A stretch of DNA of 64,000 nt from Treponema sp. GTDB lineage: Bacteria; Spirochaetota; Spirochaetia; Treponematales; Breznakiellaceae. Within the stretch, counting starts at the first letter, position 1. The number at the start of each line of letters is the position of its first letter. The notes beneath the pieces were generated by a model, which was not told the origin of the DNA, searched no databases, and worked only from the letters and a program-made list of their open reading frames with translations. Positions 16,714-28,688 of the stretch are shown here, piece after piece. The stretch is from assembly GCA_009777335.1 (NCBI GenBank), contig WRMC01000008.1:1-64000 (forward strand), read 5' to 3'. A program made the position numbers and the translations under genes.

Positions 16714-18590
16714 AACCGGGTGGGGATAAGCTTGAGGTAGTCCTCTACCCCGCCCTTGTTAATGCAGCACTCGATTATTTCTTTCCCCAGGGGACTTAGG
16801 TCAGGTACATTGTACTGAGATATCTCCTTAACAAAGAAATCCCTCAGCATGGCCGCCCCGGTGTCATAGCCTTCTATGCCCACCTCTGCCTGGGTTTCGG
16901 GCTGGAGGAAGGCCTTGCGGATATACTGGCCGTCAATTTTCACGCTATCCAGGCAGTAGCCCAGAAGGTCGGACCGGGCGGGGACCAGATGGTCGGGCCT
17001 AAACTGGGCATTCCCCCGGCGGGCTATGTATTCCCTGGCCAGCCACTGGGGCATGAAGCCCACCCGGTAAGAGCCTATGTGCTGGTTGGGTATAAGCACA
17101 TGGCGGGTGGCGGGGGCCCTGATGATCTGTTCCAATAGAAAGTTGGCGTGCATGACCCATTTTCCGGTAAGGAAGGGCCCATAGGATCCTATGCCCTCAC
17201 TGGTCATCCCCTCGGTTTCGATGATGCTGGGGTTATTGTGTCCCCGGGGAGCGGCCAGGCGCCAGAGCCAGGCCAGGGCGGGGGGCAGGATGTGGAGCAT
17301 CCCCAGGATCCCATAGGTGGGCCTTCCGGAGCTACAGGGGGGAGTCCGGACCCCGAAGGATCGGACATCCACTTCCACGGGCCCGTTCACGATACCCGGA
17401 ATGAGGCGCCGGGGCAGGATGACCCGGGGGTTCGGACAGGGCTTCCCGTCAGAATCTATGGTATGCTCCCAAATAAGGCAGGTAGAGCCGGGGACCCCCT
17501 GGAGGTTAATAAATACCAGGGGCTCCGAGGGGTGGGTGCAGATCTTTTCGTATAAGGGCTCGGTGCCGTACTCGGGAATATTATCGACCCGGATAAACCA
17601 GCCGTCTTCGGCGTCCTGGATTACCAGCTTCCTCGAATCGTTCTGCATGGCCGGGTGGCACATGGCCATGTCATCGGCCACCGGGCGGAGTTCGCAGGGT
17701 TCCCCTATGGTTAGGTAGAATTTCTCCATGGTATTCAGGTTCTGGCCTATGAGGATTTTTCCATCGGGCTCCCGGTGGATCTGTTCACCCATCTCGCTCT
17801 TGCCGCCCCCCGAGGCCCCCTCGTGCATGATGACGATTTCATTCTCGTAGGGGGTAATAAGCTTTACCGCCGAGGTATGGACCGTCACCCAGTTTTCTTT
17901 CTCCCCCATATCCAGGAGGAAGCCGTAGACCCCCTTTTTGGCACTGGGGCCCGGGTAAAGGTTATAGGAAAACATCTCGTAGAGTTCTTCCCCCCGGCTG
18001 TGGACCACTATCTGCTTGCCGTTAAAATGGGTATGCCGGTAGGGGGGGGCCAGGTATATGGCCACCTTGGGCTTAAAGGTCTCTCCCTGGTACTCATCGA
18101 TATTCATGAAAAACTGGAGACCCGCCAGGCCGCAGGCAAAAAAGGCTGCATTGGCCGGGGCAATCAGGACCGCATGGTAGCCATGCTCCAGGCCCCCGGC
18201 GAAAAAGGGAACCAGGATAAGCTCCTGTTCCTTAAGCCACCTAAAGGTATCCTGGCGCAGATCGGAAAAATCGGCCTTGTATTCATCCTTAAACCTCGGT
18301 TTATCCGTAGGAAGCTCGTCGGCCACGATTAAGCAATCCGGATCCCGGCGGCGCATATAGTCTTCGGTATAATTAACGGCGGCACCGTTTTTGCAGCGGA
18401 CCACCACGGCTTCTTTATACAGCTTTCCATCTGTTTCGTAGGAGACATCAAAGCTATTCGAATCGGAGCCCCCCAGGGCCATCTCCACCAGTTCATCTCT
18501 GGTTTTTGGGATCTTATATCCCTTGCAGCCCGCCAAGAGATCATATATATCTCTGGTAAAGCTAAACTTGCTCAAACTTGACATGTACAT
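16710..18590 (-). CDS. DUF4914 family protein, PEP carboxykinase-like P-loop
   Basis: 626 residues. A P-loop-like motif, HEGASGGGKSEMGEQ, occurs around residue 260, preceded by NEIVIMHEGA, as in the DUF4914 family that is distantly related to PEP carboxykinases and HPr kinases. Other conserved stretches are APPYRHTHFNGK, ETEGMTSEGIGSYGPF and HVLIPNQHIGSYRVGFMPQW. Substrate and reaction are unknown to me. The start is set at ATG 18590 because AAGGAG lies four bases upstream; the longer frame opening at 18611 would contain this Shine-Dalgarno. It is convergent with the HD-GYP gene and divergent from eno. Confidence 0.7.
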   Translation of the reverse strand: MYMSSLSKFSFTRDIYDLLAGCKGYKIPKTRDELVEMALGGSDSNSFDVSYETDGKLYKEAVVVRCKNGAAVNYTEDYMRRRDPDCLIVADELPTDKPRFKDEYKADFSDLRQDTFRWLKEQELILVPFFAGGLEHGYHAVLIAPANAAFFACGLAGLQFFMNIDEYQGETFKPKVAIYLAPPYRHTHFNGKQIVVHSRGEELYEMFSYNLYPGPSAKKGVYGFLLDMGEKENWVTVHTSAVKLITPYENEIVIMHEGASGGGKSEMGEQIHREPDGKILIGQNLNTMEKFYLTIGEPCELRPVADDMAMCHPAMQNDSRKLVIQDAEDGWFIRVDNIPEYGTEPLYEKICTHPSEPLVFINLQGVPGSTCLIWEHTIDSDGKPCPNPRVILPRRLIPGIVNGPVEVDVRSFGVRTPPCSSGRPTYGILGMLHILPPALAWLWRLAAPRGHNNPSIIETEGMTSEGIGSYGPFLTGKWVMHANFLLEQIIRAPATRHVLIPNQHIGSYRVGFMPQWLAREYIARRGNAQFRPDHLVPARSDLLGYCLDSVKIDGQYIRKAFLQPETQAEVGIEGYDTGAAMLRDFFVKEISQYNVPDLSPLGKEIIECCINKGGVEDYLKLIPTRF

Positions 18591-18694
18591 AGTACTCCTT
18601 CGGCTCAGCATACCGGGGATGAGCCCCCTTGTTAAGATCCCCTCCGATTGCCCTTTTGGCCAGGTCTTGCTTTTTTGAGAAAAACCATGAAGTA

Positions 18695-21290
<2,596 letters not shown>

Positions 21291-22880
21291 ACATCCTGTC
21301 CCCGCTCAGCCCCAAGAGGACCAGACCCCCCAGGGCAAAAACCAGACCGTTCAAGAGGAGGGGGAGGCCCTGGGAAACCAGCCTTCCCCGGCCGGCAAAA
21401 AGACCCAACATAAAGGGTGATATAAGCAAAACCGGCACTACCGCCAGGGCAGAAAAGACCCCCATCTTTGCCATGTAAGAGAGGGATCGCAGCAGGGTCC
21501 GCCCCACCTCTATGGCGGGGTTTCGTTTTAAGAAGTACAGCAGCACCGCCGTATTGACCGCACTGGCTATGGAAAGAGCCAGAGCTATACCCCCGCCCCT
21601 GTAGGGGGACACCAAAAGAGCCGCCAGACTTATGTTTACCCCGAAGGAAATAATCCCCGCCAGGGTGGGGCTCTTGGTGTCGCTCTGGGCGTAAAAGGCC
21701 GGAGCCAGAACCCGGTTAAGGGCAATAAAGTAGAGCCCCGGCATATGAAAGGTAAAGGCCCTGAGGGTAAGAGCCACCGATTCTTCGTCAAAAGTCCGGG
21801 TCTGAAAGAGGAGGCGGATGAGGGTCTCCCCCTGGGAGAGGGCATAAAAGGTGATGGGGATACAGATTAAGGCAATGATGTCCATGGCCTGGGCCAGCCG
21901 CTGGTTGTACACATCCCAGCGGCCCGACTTGGCGTATTCGGCCAGGTCAGGGAGCAGCACGGTCCCTATGGAAACCGCAAAGACCCCCAGGATTAGCTCC
22001 TGGAGCCGCAGGGAGTACTGCAAACTGGAAACCACCCCCTCCCCGGCATTCCCCGCCAGGGCCGTAGAAACCAGATCGTTTAACTGATAGGCCGCCATGC
22101 CTATGATCGTGGGGCCTATGAGCCGCAGCACCTTCTTGGTCCCCGGGTTCTCCATGGCTCTTTTTAAACTGGTAAAAAAAAAGCGGATCTTCATCTTATG
22201 ACGGATCACAAAGGGAAGCTGAATGGCTGCGCAGAGGAAGCCCCCCAGGAGGACCCCAAAGGCCATGGCCCGGGCGGGATTCGCCATATAAGGGCTCAAA
22301 AGATAGGCACTGAGGATGGTTATTACATTGAGAAGGATGGGAGCAAAACCCGAGGGGATAAAGATCTTCAAACTGTTAAGGATCCCCTGGAAAAAAGCGG
22401 CCAGCGAGATGAAGGCTAAAAAGGGAAACATGAGCCGGGTAAGAAGCACCGTCTCGGAAAATTCTTCCATCCCGAAAAACCGGATCACCAGGGGGCAAAG
22501 GATGATGCCCCCCATGACCGTAAGGGTCACGAAGAAGGTCAAAAACGTAAGGATGGCCGAAAGGAACTCCTTCATGTCCCCCTGACTGTTCTCTAAAAGG
22601 TACTCCTTAAAGGTGGGAATAAAGGCCACCGCTATGGAACCCTCTGCAAAGAGCCGGCGGAAGAGATTGGGGATCATGAAAGCTACCGAGTAGGCATCGG
22701 AAAGGGCGGTGGTTCCCAGGAAGGCCGCCTTGGTCATTTCCCGGGCCAGGCCCAAAAGACGGGACACCAGGGTAAGGAGGGACAGGGCAGAACCATGACG
22801 GATGAGGGCCCGGCCCTGGGATTCTACGAGGGGGTCGGCGGCAGGCACAGAACCCGGCTTGGGACCTTCCGGGGCACCGC

Positions 22881-23285
22881 TCAAGGGGAACCTCCGGCCA
22901 GGCCCTCATGGTCCTCGATGATCATCTGCAATTCCTGAAGCAAAAGATCCGGGTCTATGCTCCGTTCCCGGGCAGAGAGCCCCGGAAGCTGCCTTTGCAT
23001 CTTTGCTATCTTGGTCTGCAGATGATCCGTCTCATCCCTAATGGTGTTGATCTTGGTGATCAGTTCCTGAAGCTTCTGTTCAGCTTCTTCCGCCAGATCT
23101 GACATGCCCCGGGAACGGGCGAGGGCTATGCGGTGCCGCCATTTTACCAGGTCCTCTTCCAGGGCGGCCAATTCTTTTTCGCTTAGTTTAAGGGTAACGA
23201 GGAATTCGTAGATATAGGCCGCGGCCCCCTGGGCGCTCATCCCCGTCAGATTGCTCCAGTCCTCGTTAAGGGCTTTGTCGTCCAT
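22881..23285 (-). CDS. Small coiled-coil protein of unknown function
   Basis: 134 residues. Residues ~25-105 are heptad-rich and highly charged (LKLSEKELAALEEDLVKWRHRIALAR, EEAEQKLQELITKINTIRDETDHLQTKIAKMQRQL), so a coiled coil is clear. I choose ATG 23285 (MDDKALNED); the longer frame opening at 23321 would run into the tRNA-Met gene. A GGTAGGG purine stretch lies upstream. It overlaps murJ by four bases and so is translationally coupled with it. No enzymatic motif is present; a structural or regulatory role near murJ is only an inference from position. Confidence 0.7.
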   Translation of the reverse strand: MDDKALNEDWSNLTGMSAQGAAAYIYEFLVTLKLSEKELAALEEDLVKWRHRIALARSRGMSDLAEEAEQKLQELITKINTIRDETDHLQTKIAKMQRQLPGLSARERSIDPDLLLQELQMIIEDHEGLAGGSP

Positions 23286-23312
23286 GGGCACCCTACCAAA
23301 AAAAACTCTGTT

Positions 23313-23385
23313 TAGCGGCAATAAGACTTGAACTTATGACCGAACGGATATGAGCCGTTTGCTCTACCGACTGAGCTATGCCGCC
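23313..23385 (-). tRNA. tRNA-Met, anticodon CAT
   Basis: The minus strand folds as a 73-nucleotide tRNA: acceptor GGCGGCA with TGCCGCT (a G1-U72 wobble), D-arm containing GCTCAGTCGGTAGAGC, anticodon stem AACGG/CCGTT with loop carrying CAT (complement of 23350-23352), and a T-arm with GTTCAAGTC. The 3' CCA is not encoded. Paired G1-U72 and the lack of the three G-C pairs next to the anticodon loop favour elongator methionine over initiator; a tRNA-Ile(CAU) cannot be excluded. A TTGACA (23423-23428) with TAGTAT (23402-23407) upstream is a possible promoter with a short 15-base spacer. Confidence 0.93.
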
Positions 23386-23503
23386 AATAATATGCACCAC
23401 GATACTATGGCTCTTGGCCCCATGTCAATGCGGAGGCCCGGCCTTGCATAATACGTAAAAGGGGGATTAGAATTCATCTGTAGAAAAAAAGGAGGCAAAG
23501 ATC

Positions 23504-24517
23504 ATGTCCACCGGCGCCCTCATTATGCAAAAAGCCCAGGAGCTGGAGTTTCTTGCCTCGGCCATCATCCCCTACCCCTCCTTTGCCGAATACACCCAGG
23601 GCCTCGATGCCCGGGTAGAAAGCTTCCCCCATTCCAGGGGACATTACGAAGCCCTTTATAACCAGGGAAAGCCCATAGAAGGAGCCCGGTCCCTTATCGT
23701 CTGCACCCAGGGCTACCATAGCTACCAGGTGCCGCCGGGCCTTCAGGGGCGGATTGGAAAGATGTACCTCTTTGATAACCGGCTTAGCTATGCCCCCCAG
23801 TACCGTCTGCGGCAGGAGTTCGAAACCTACCTAAAGACCCTGGGGCTTAAGCTGCTCCCCGGGGGGGTGCCCTCCCGCTGGGCCGCCGTCAAGGCGGGGC
23901 TGGCGAAATTCGGCAGGAACAACTTCGTCTACGATTCCAGGGCAGGGTCCTATATCATCGTCCACACCTGGGTCACCGATGCGGAGCTGGACTATCAGGG
24001 GAACAAAGAGGAACCCCACCACCCCCTCTGCCGGGAGGACTGCCGCAAATGCATAGAAGCCTGCCCCACCAGGGCCTTATCGGGGGACTTTTCCATGGAC
24101 CGGGGGGCCTGCATAGCCCAGCTTAGCTTCTTCGGCAAAGAGGATATGGATCCGGATCTGCGGCGTGAAATGGGCCAATGGCTCTACGGCTGCGATGTCT
24201 GTCAGGATGTCTGCCCCATAAACAAGGATGCTCTACAGCAGAAAGAGACCTTTCCCCTCCTAAAAGAATTCGAAGCCCACCTGGAACTAAAAGCCATCCT
24301 CGACATGGATGAAGAGAGCTATCAGCAGATCCTCAACCCCCGGTTCTCCTACATAGGGAAGGACAACCTATGGCTTTGGAAATGGAATGCCCTGCGGGCC
24401 ATGATTAATTCCGGGGAACAATCATACCATTCTGTCATTTCAAAGTACTGCGAAGATCCCGATGAAAGGCTCAAAAACCTGGCCCTCTGGGGGAAGGCTG
24501 TCCTCGAGCTGAAATAA
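23504..24517 (+). CDS. queG: Epoxyqueuosine reductase QueG-like double [4Fe-4S] protein
   Basis: 337 residues. Two ferredoxin-type clusters are visible: C-x2-D-C-x2-C-x3-C-P (CREDCRKCIEACPT) and C-x2-C-x3-C-P (CDVCQDVCPINKD), with the intervening SGDFSMDRGACIAQLSFF typical of QueG. A further family trait is KFGRNNFVYDSRAGSY. QueG proteins reduce epoxyqueuosine to queuosine in tRNA using cobalamin and iron-sulfur clusters. The ATG has an AAGGAGG eight bases upstream. The C-terminal HEAT-like tail is short. QueH, the unrelated alternative enzyme, is also encoded in this window, so this copy may have a different substrate. Confidence 0.8.
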   Translation: MSTGALIMQKAQELEFLASAIIPYPSFAEYTQGLDARVESFPHSRGHYEALYNQGKPIEGARSLIVCTQGYHSYQVPPGLQGRIGKMYLFDNRLSYAPQYRLRQEFETYLKTLGLKLLPGGVPSRWAAVKAGLAKFGRNNFVYDSRAGSYIIVHTWVTDAELDYQGNKEEPHHPLCREDCRKCIEACPTRALSGDFSMDRGACIAQLSFFGKEDMDPDLRREMGQWLYGCDVCQDVCPINKDALQQKETFPLLKEFEAHLELKAILDMDEESYQQILNPRFSYIGKDNLWLWKWNALRAMINSGEQSYHSVISKYCEDPDERLKNLALWGKAVLELK

Positions 24518-24547
24518 AAAAACCCCGCCAGAACTATACCGGCGGGG
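24515..24547 (-). terminator. Rho-independent terminator (GC hairpin with A/T run)
   Basis: CCCCGCC (24523-24529) pairs with GGCGGGG (24541-24547) across an 11-base loop. Read on the minus strand the hairpin is followed by seven uridines (24516-24522), so it terminates the Gfo/Idh oxidoreductase gene. It also lies directly after the stop codon of the convergent queG-like gene. Confidence 0.8.
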
Positions 24548-24567
24548 CAGCAATCTAAAGAAAAAGT

Positions 24568-25710
24568 TTAAATGGCGATGCCGGCTTCCGGGGTGGAACC
24601 CATGTAGTTCTTCCCAAGGTAACCCCTGGGAATGGGCTCGGGCCGCTCAAAGGTACTGGTCATCTCGTAAAATTTCTTGGTCTCGCAGCTGTCGTAGAGC
24701 CCCAGGAGGAGTTCCAGACCGTGGAAGGCCATCTCTTTACTGGTCCGGGGCTTACGGCCCCTCCTTAAGGCCCAGGCGAGTTCGGCGGGACCTATGCCCC
24801 GGCTGTTCTCGGCAAAGCCATGGGTGGGCTGAAGGGTTACGGGCTCCGTGTGGCCCTTAAGGATCACCTTCACCTCCCCTCCAAAGCGGTTGGGGTCGGG
24901 CATGTAGAGGATCCCTTCGGTTCCGTACATAACTATCTGGGGCAGTTCGTTCTGTATACAGCAGGAGTTAAAGGTCATGGACCCATAAATGCCGTTGACA
25001 AATTCGAAGCTCCCCACCACCAGGTTTTCTGCCTGGAGGGTGAACTTTTCGCCGAAGTTATCCCTGTTGGGAAGGAAGTGGGTCCGCTCGGGGTTCCGGG
25101 TCTGGACGAAGCCGGCCACGTGCTTTACGGGGCCCAGGATGGACAGAAGGGCGGTGGTGTAGTAGACCCCCACATCGAGGCCTATGCCGCCCCCGGGGAA
25201 GGCCGTAAAGGGGAAGCGCTCGGCCAGGATGCCCGCATCCCTGTTGAGGGTAGCATACACCGAGGTAACCTCTCCAATGAGGCCCGCATCGATATAGAAC
25301 CGGGCGGTCTGGATGGCCTCGCCCATGAAGGTATCCGGGGCGTTGCCAAAAAGAAGGCCCTGCTTGTCCGCCAGCTGGGCGAGTCCCCGGGCCGCTTCTA
25401 TCGAAAGGTCTATGGGCTTTTCGGAATAGAGGTGCTTTCCCGCGTTCAGGACCTGGGTGCTCACCAGGTTGTGGTTCACCGGGTCGGTAATATTGAGGAC
25501 CAGCTCGATGGACTTATCATTGAGGATCTCCTCAATGGTCATCTGCTTAATGTTGAACTGGGTCGCTCGCCGTTCCATCCTTTCTTTAATAATGTCACAA
25601 CAGCCCACTACTTCAAGGATTTCAAAATTTTGGGTCATGTTGGTCAGGTAGATCTCGCTGATCATCCCGCAGCCAACCACCGCCACCTTTACCTTTTGGA
25701 ACTTTGCCAT
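24568..25710 (-). CDS. Gfo/Idh/MocA family NAD(P)-dependent oxidoreductase
   Basis: 380 residues. The Rossmann fold starts at residue 7 (VKVAVVGCGMISEIYLTNM, a GxGxxS-type motif). The EKP triad motif occurs as YSEKPIDLSIEAARGL, and the C-terminal alpha-beta domain has the family layout (GGIGLDVGVYY). These enzymes oxidise or reduce sugars, inositols or sugar acids; the specific substrate cannot be read from the sequence. The frame opens at ATG 25710 behind a weak purine stretch. It is the only gene of its unit, with the terminator immediately downstream. It is not close to the second family member at 55514-56632. Confidence 0.88.
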   Translation of the reverse strand: MAKFQKVKVAVVGCGMISEIYLTNMTQNFEILEVVGCCDIIKERMERRATQFNIKQMTIEEILNDKSIELVLNITDPVNHNLVSTQVLNAGKHLYSEKPIDLSIEAARGLAQLADKQGLLFGNAPDTFMGEAIQTARFYIDAGLIGEVTSVYATLNRDAGILAERFPFTAFPGGGIGLDVGVYYTTALLSILGPVKHVAGFVQTRNPERTHFLPNRDNFGEKFTLQAENLVVGSFEFVNGIYGSMTFNSCCIQNELPQIVMYGTEGILYMPDPNRFGGEVKVILKGHTEPVTLQPTHGFAENSRGIGPAELAWALRRGRKPRTSKEMAFHGLELLLGLYDSCETKKFYEMTSTFERPEPIPRGYLGKNYMGSTPEAGIAI

Positions 25711-25760
25711 GCTCTGCCTCTCTTAATAAAATGTAGGTCTCTAAATGTGCCTCAGGAACA

Positions 25761-28565
25761 TTATAAAAGGTTATTCTCCCGGGCCGCAAGGTATATGGCA
25801 CTATTCCAGCGGGATTTACCCAGAAAGGCCTGCTTGGTTTTTAAGTCGTCGATTCGGCCGGCACGGCGCTGGAGCCTCTTGTAGGCCATGCTTACCAGGG
25901 TGGTAATATCTATCGCCTGGGGATCCTGGCCCCTGGGATTCTGGCTGTCCCTGTGGGTATCCTTGTAGTCCTTCAGCATCAGATACCAGGAGTGGAAGAA
26001 GAAGGCATCGTAGGGGTCCGAATCGGGCTGAAGCTCGTCCCGGATAAAACGCTGCATGGCCCCCAGGTACTTCAGCTTCATCTCGGGGGAGCTTTCCAGG
26101 GCATACTGGGCCAGAGTTCTATAGACCCAGACGGTCCTGGCCCCCGAGGCCTTGGTGTTCTGAAACATGTACTCACACTGGGAATAGCCGCTCTTCCAGT
26201 CGGGCTGCTCGGTATAGGAGAAACCCTGTTCAGAGCCCTCCAGAGAGGAGGCATAAGCCTCCGCCAGGCGGAGCACCCTCTGGTGATCCCCTCCATAATA
26301 GGCCCCCTCGATTTCGAAGATCCGCCCGTCGGAACCGGAAAGGTCTATCCCCAATTCAGATCCAGGGTTCTGGTTTAAAAAGACCAGGGCCCTATACCTC
26401 CAGGCCGCGGCAGTATGAAAGGCTCCCCTCCCCAGCATCCCCGAACTAAGGATGGCCTCGAAGACCAGGAGGGCATCTTCGTAGAGGCCCACTTCAAAAT
26501 AGATCCTTCCTTTTAATAGCTTAATTCGGTTTTCCCAGTCATGGAGCCCCAGGGTCCGGGCGGTCTCCTCGGCCCTCAGGGCCAGCTGCAAAGACCGGGT
26601 AAGGTTGCCCTGGATAAAATAAATCGAGGCCCCGTAGTAGCAGCTAAGGATGAGCTCCTCGTGCTGGGATGACCTTCCCGCATGCTCCAGGGCAAAGCCT
26701 ATGTACTCCATGGCATCGTCCAGGCGCTGGCGGGAAAAATGCACCAGGGCAAAAAGCCGGTGGGCCGAAAGCCCGTCCTTCCCCAGCTTTTGATTGAGCT
26801 GCATAAGCTTCCGCACCGATTCCGATGCGGCCCCCAGGTTTCCTATCCCTATGTCGTAGGCCCCCTGGTTAAAAAGAACCTGGGCCTGGTAGCCCTCGTA
26901 GACCTCTTCATCCTCCAGGTTCAGCCTGGGGGGGGGCTCCTTAAAGGCCCCATGAATTTCTTCCTGGGTTCCCCATAAAAGGGCCTTCTGGGTTTTATAG
27001 ATGAAGAAAAGGATCCTGACCTTGTCCCGGGAGACCGGGCCCGCCGAGACCAAGGAAGGAAAGGAGCCATCCCTGAGGGCCTCTTCGATTCCCTCCCAGG
27101 TGCCATTTAAGATGTCGGCCCTGAGGGATCGCAGAACCAAGACCTCCCTGGGGCCCTGGCCTAGCTCCAGGAGGATCCGGAGCAAATTAAAACAGGGCCG
27201 GATTCGTCCCAGGTCGGTCCAGGCCAGGATCCGATTCCGCACCCCCTGGCGGACCCGGTCCTTCCAGATCCCCGATTCTGCCGAAGAGAAGGACTCAAAG
27301 GCCCCCAGATCCAGCCGGGGATCTTCGGGCCTCACCAGCCCCAGGACCTCCAGGATGCCCAGAGATCGTTGATAGACCTGGGGGCTCAGGTCCTCTTCTT
27401 CGAAAAGCTGGGGGAACAGCTCCGAAGGAAAGTAGCGGCCCAGGAGGCTCATAAAAAAGAGGGTCTCTAAAAGGGACTCGGGAAGGGCCTGAAGGATCTG
27501 GGCCGGATCATCTTCATTAATAGGGGCTCCCCCGGGGGACCTGGATACCTGGCTAAAGAGGGGCATCCAGTCCCTGAGGGTCTCGCCCCCTGAGCTATCC
27601 AGGGCCAAAAGGGGGATCTTTTTCTCCAGGGCCCCATAAACCTCAAGGAAGATCTTCCTGCTCATGAGGTCCCTGCCGCTGGGTTCCTGGATAATTAACA
27701 GGGGGGCCCTGCCCCGGGAAGCCGCAGAGTGGGCATAGGATCGTAAAAGGAGGGATACAAAGCTGCGTCCCTTTTCGAGGGTATAGGGGGACCACTCATC
27801 CCTGAGCCTTTCCCTAAAGAGGAGGGCCGAAAGAGCTTTTAGCTCAGCATACACTTCCGGAGCCAGGAGGGGGGCCATAGAGGCCTCGGCCTGGGAGAAG
27901 GCATCGGCAAAACAGACGAGTCCCCGGCCCCCGGCCCCAAAGGAAACCCTCAGGGGGCTTTCATCCTTAAAAAAATGATAGATCCCCTTTATGTGGGCCC
28001 TGCTCTTGGGGCCCAAAAGGATCAGGTTTCCCCCCCCGGGATCCAAAAAGGAGCGCAATGTTCCCCAGTCCTGGTTTTCATAGAGATGGGAGTTGGAAGC
28101 CATGCCGGGGGAACGAAAAGATAGAAGTTCCCTAAAATCCCCCAGGGGGGAAGGGCCCCCAAAGATGCAGAAAAACTCCAGGGCCCCCTGAACCTCCGGG
28201 GAACACCAGATCCCGGCGGGATAGGAGGCCCCTTCCCTGCCCAGGGTGCTGGAAAACTTTAGGAGTTCCTCTTCAGAAACCATAGCCCCCAGGGTCAGGG
28301 CGGCACCGTAGAGATCCCCCTCGGCCTCTTGAAGGGCCCTATGGACCTCCTCGCAAAAAACCAGGATCTTGAGCCAAAAGCCTATGCGGTCCCGGTCAAA
28401 TTGGGCCCCCAGACATTGGGGCCCCAGGGCTCCCGGCTCCCGGCTAAAGAGGGCCCCCGCCGAGGAAGCTGAAAGGGTCACCGCTTCTTCAAGGGATTTT
28501 ATTAGGCTGGGCCTGGTCCTGCTTAGCTGTTCCCTAAACCGGATGGAAAACATCATGTGTACCAT
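25761..28565 (-). CDS. Large TPR-repeat protein with degenerate NTPase-like N-terminal half
   Basis: 934 residues, unknown function. Residues ~150-460 have the succession of strands and helices seen in STAND/MalT-type ATPases, but the expected Walker A loop is replaced by GGNLILLGPKSRAHIKG, without GKT/S, so ATP binding is doubtful. Residues ~500-850 are TPR-like helical repeats (LSAHRLFALVHFSRQRLDDAMEYIGFALEHAG, ILSCYYGASIYFIQGNLTRSLQLALRAEETAR). No DNA-binding or membrane segment is evident. Several in-frame ATGs (28565, 28556, 28553) lack a clear ribosome-binding site. Length and repeat type suggest a scaffolding or regulatory protein of the spirochaete signalling kind. Confidence 0.6.
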   Translation of the reverse strand: MVHMMFSIRFREQLSRTRPSLIKSLEEAVTLSASSAGALFSREPGALGPQCLGAQFDRDRIGFWLKILVFCEEVHRALQEAEGDLYGAALTLGAMVSEEELLKFSSTLGREGASYPAGIWCSPEVQGALEFFCIFGGPSPLGDFRELLSFRSPGMASNSHLYENQDWGTLRSFLDPGGGNLILLGPKSRAHIKGIYHFFKDESPLRVSFGAGGRGLVCFADAFSQAEASMAPLLAPEVYAELKALSALLFRERLRDEWSPYTLEKGRSFVSLLLRSYAHSAASRGRAPLLIIQEPSGRDLMSRKIFLEVYGALEKKIPLLALDSSGGETLRDWMPLFSQVSRSPGGAPINEDDPAQILQALPESLLETLFFMSLLGRYFPSELFPQLFEEEDLSPQVYQRSLGILEVLGLVRPEDPRLDLGAFESFSSAESGIWKDRVRQGVRNRILAWTDLGRIRPCFNLLRILLELGQGPREVLVLRSLRADILNGTWEGIEEALRDGSFPSLVSAGPVSRDKVRILFFIYKTQKALLWGTQEEIHGAFKEPPPRLNLEDEEVYEGYQAQVLFNQGAYDIGIGNLGAASESVRKLMQLNQKLGKDGLSAHRLFALVHFSRQRLDDAMEYIGFALEHAGRSSQHEELILSCYYGASIYFIQGNLTRSLQLALRAEETARTLGLHDWENRIKLLKGRIYFEVGLYEDALLVFEAILSSGMLGRGAFHTAAAWRYRALVFLNQNPGSELGIDLSGSDGRIFEIEGAYYGGDHQRVLRLAEAYASSLEGSEQGFSYTEQPDWKSGYSQCEYMFQNTKASGARTVWVYRTLAQYALESSPEMKLKYLGAMQRFIRDELQPDSDPYDAFFFHSWYLMLKDYKDTHRDSQNPRGQDPQAIDITTLVSMAYKRLQRRAGRIDDLKTKQAFLGKSRWNSAIYLAARENNLL

Positions 28566-28688
28566 AGGAATAGCTTAACTATATAACAAGGAGAGAGAAA
28601 AAGAAATGCAAGGCCCGATAGTTCACATCCCTTGAATAAGAAAAGGGAATGAATAAGAATGGAGCTAGTATGTCACAGAGGAGATACC

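Noticed and set aside
22881-23321. Longer coiled-coil protein starting at 23321
   Set aside because: The extra 12 codons overlap the tRNA-Met gene and lack a Shine-Dalgarno; ATG 23285 is preferred.
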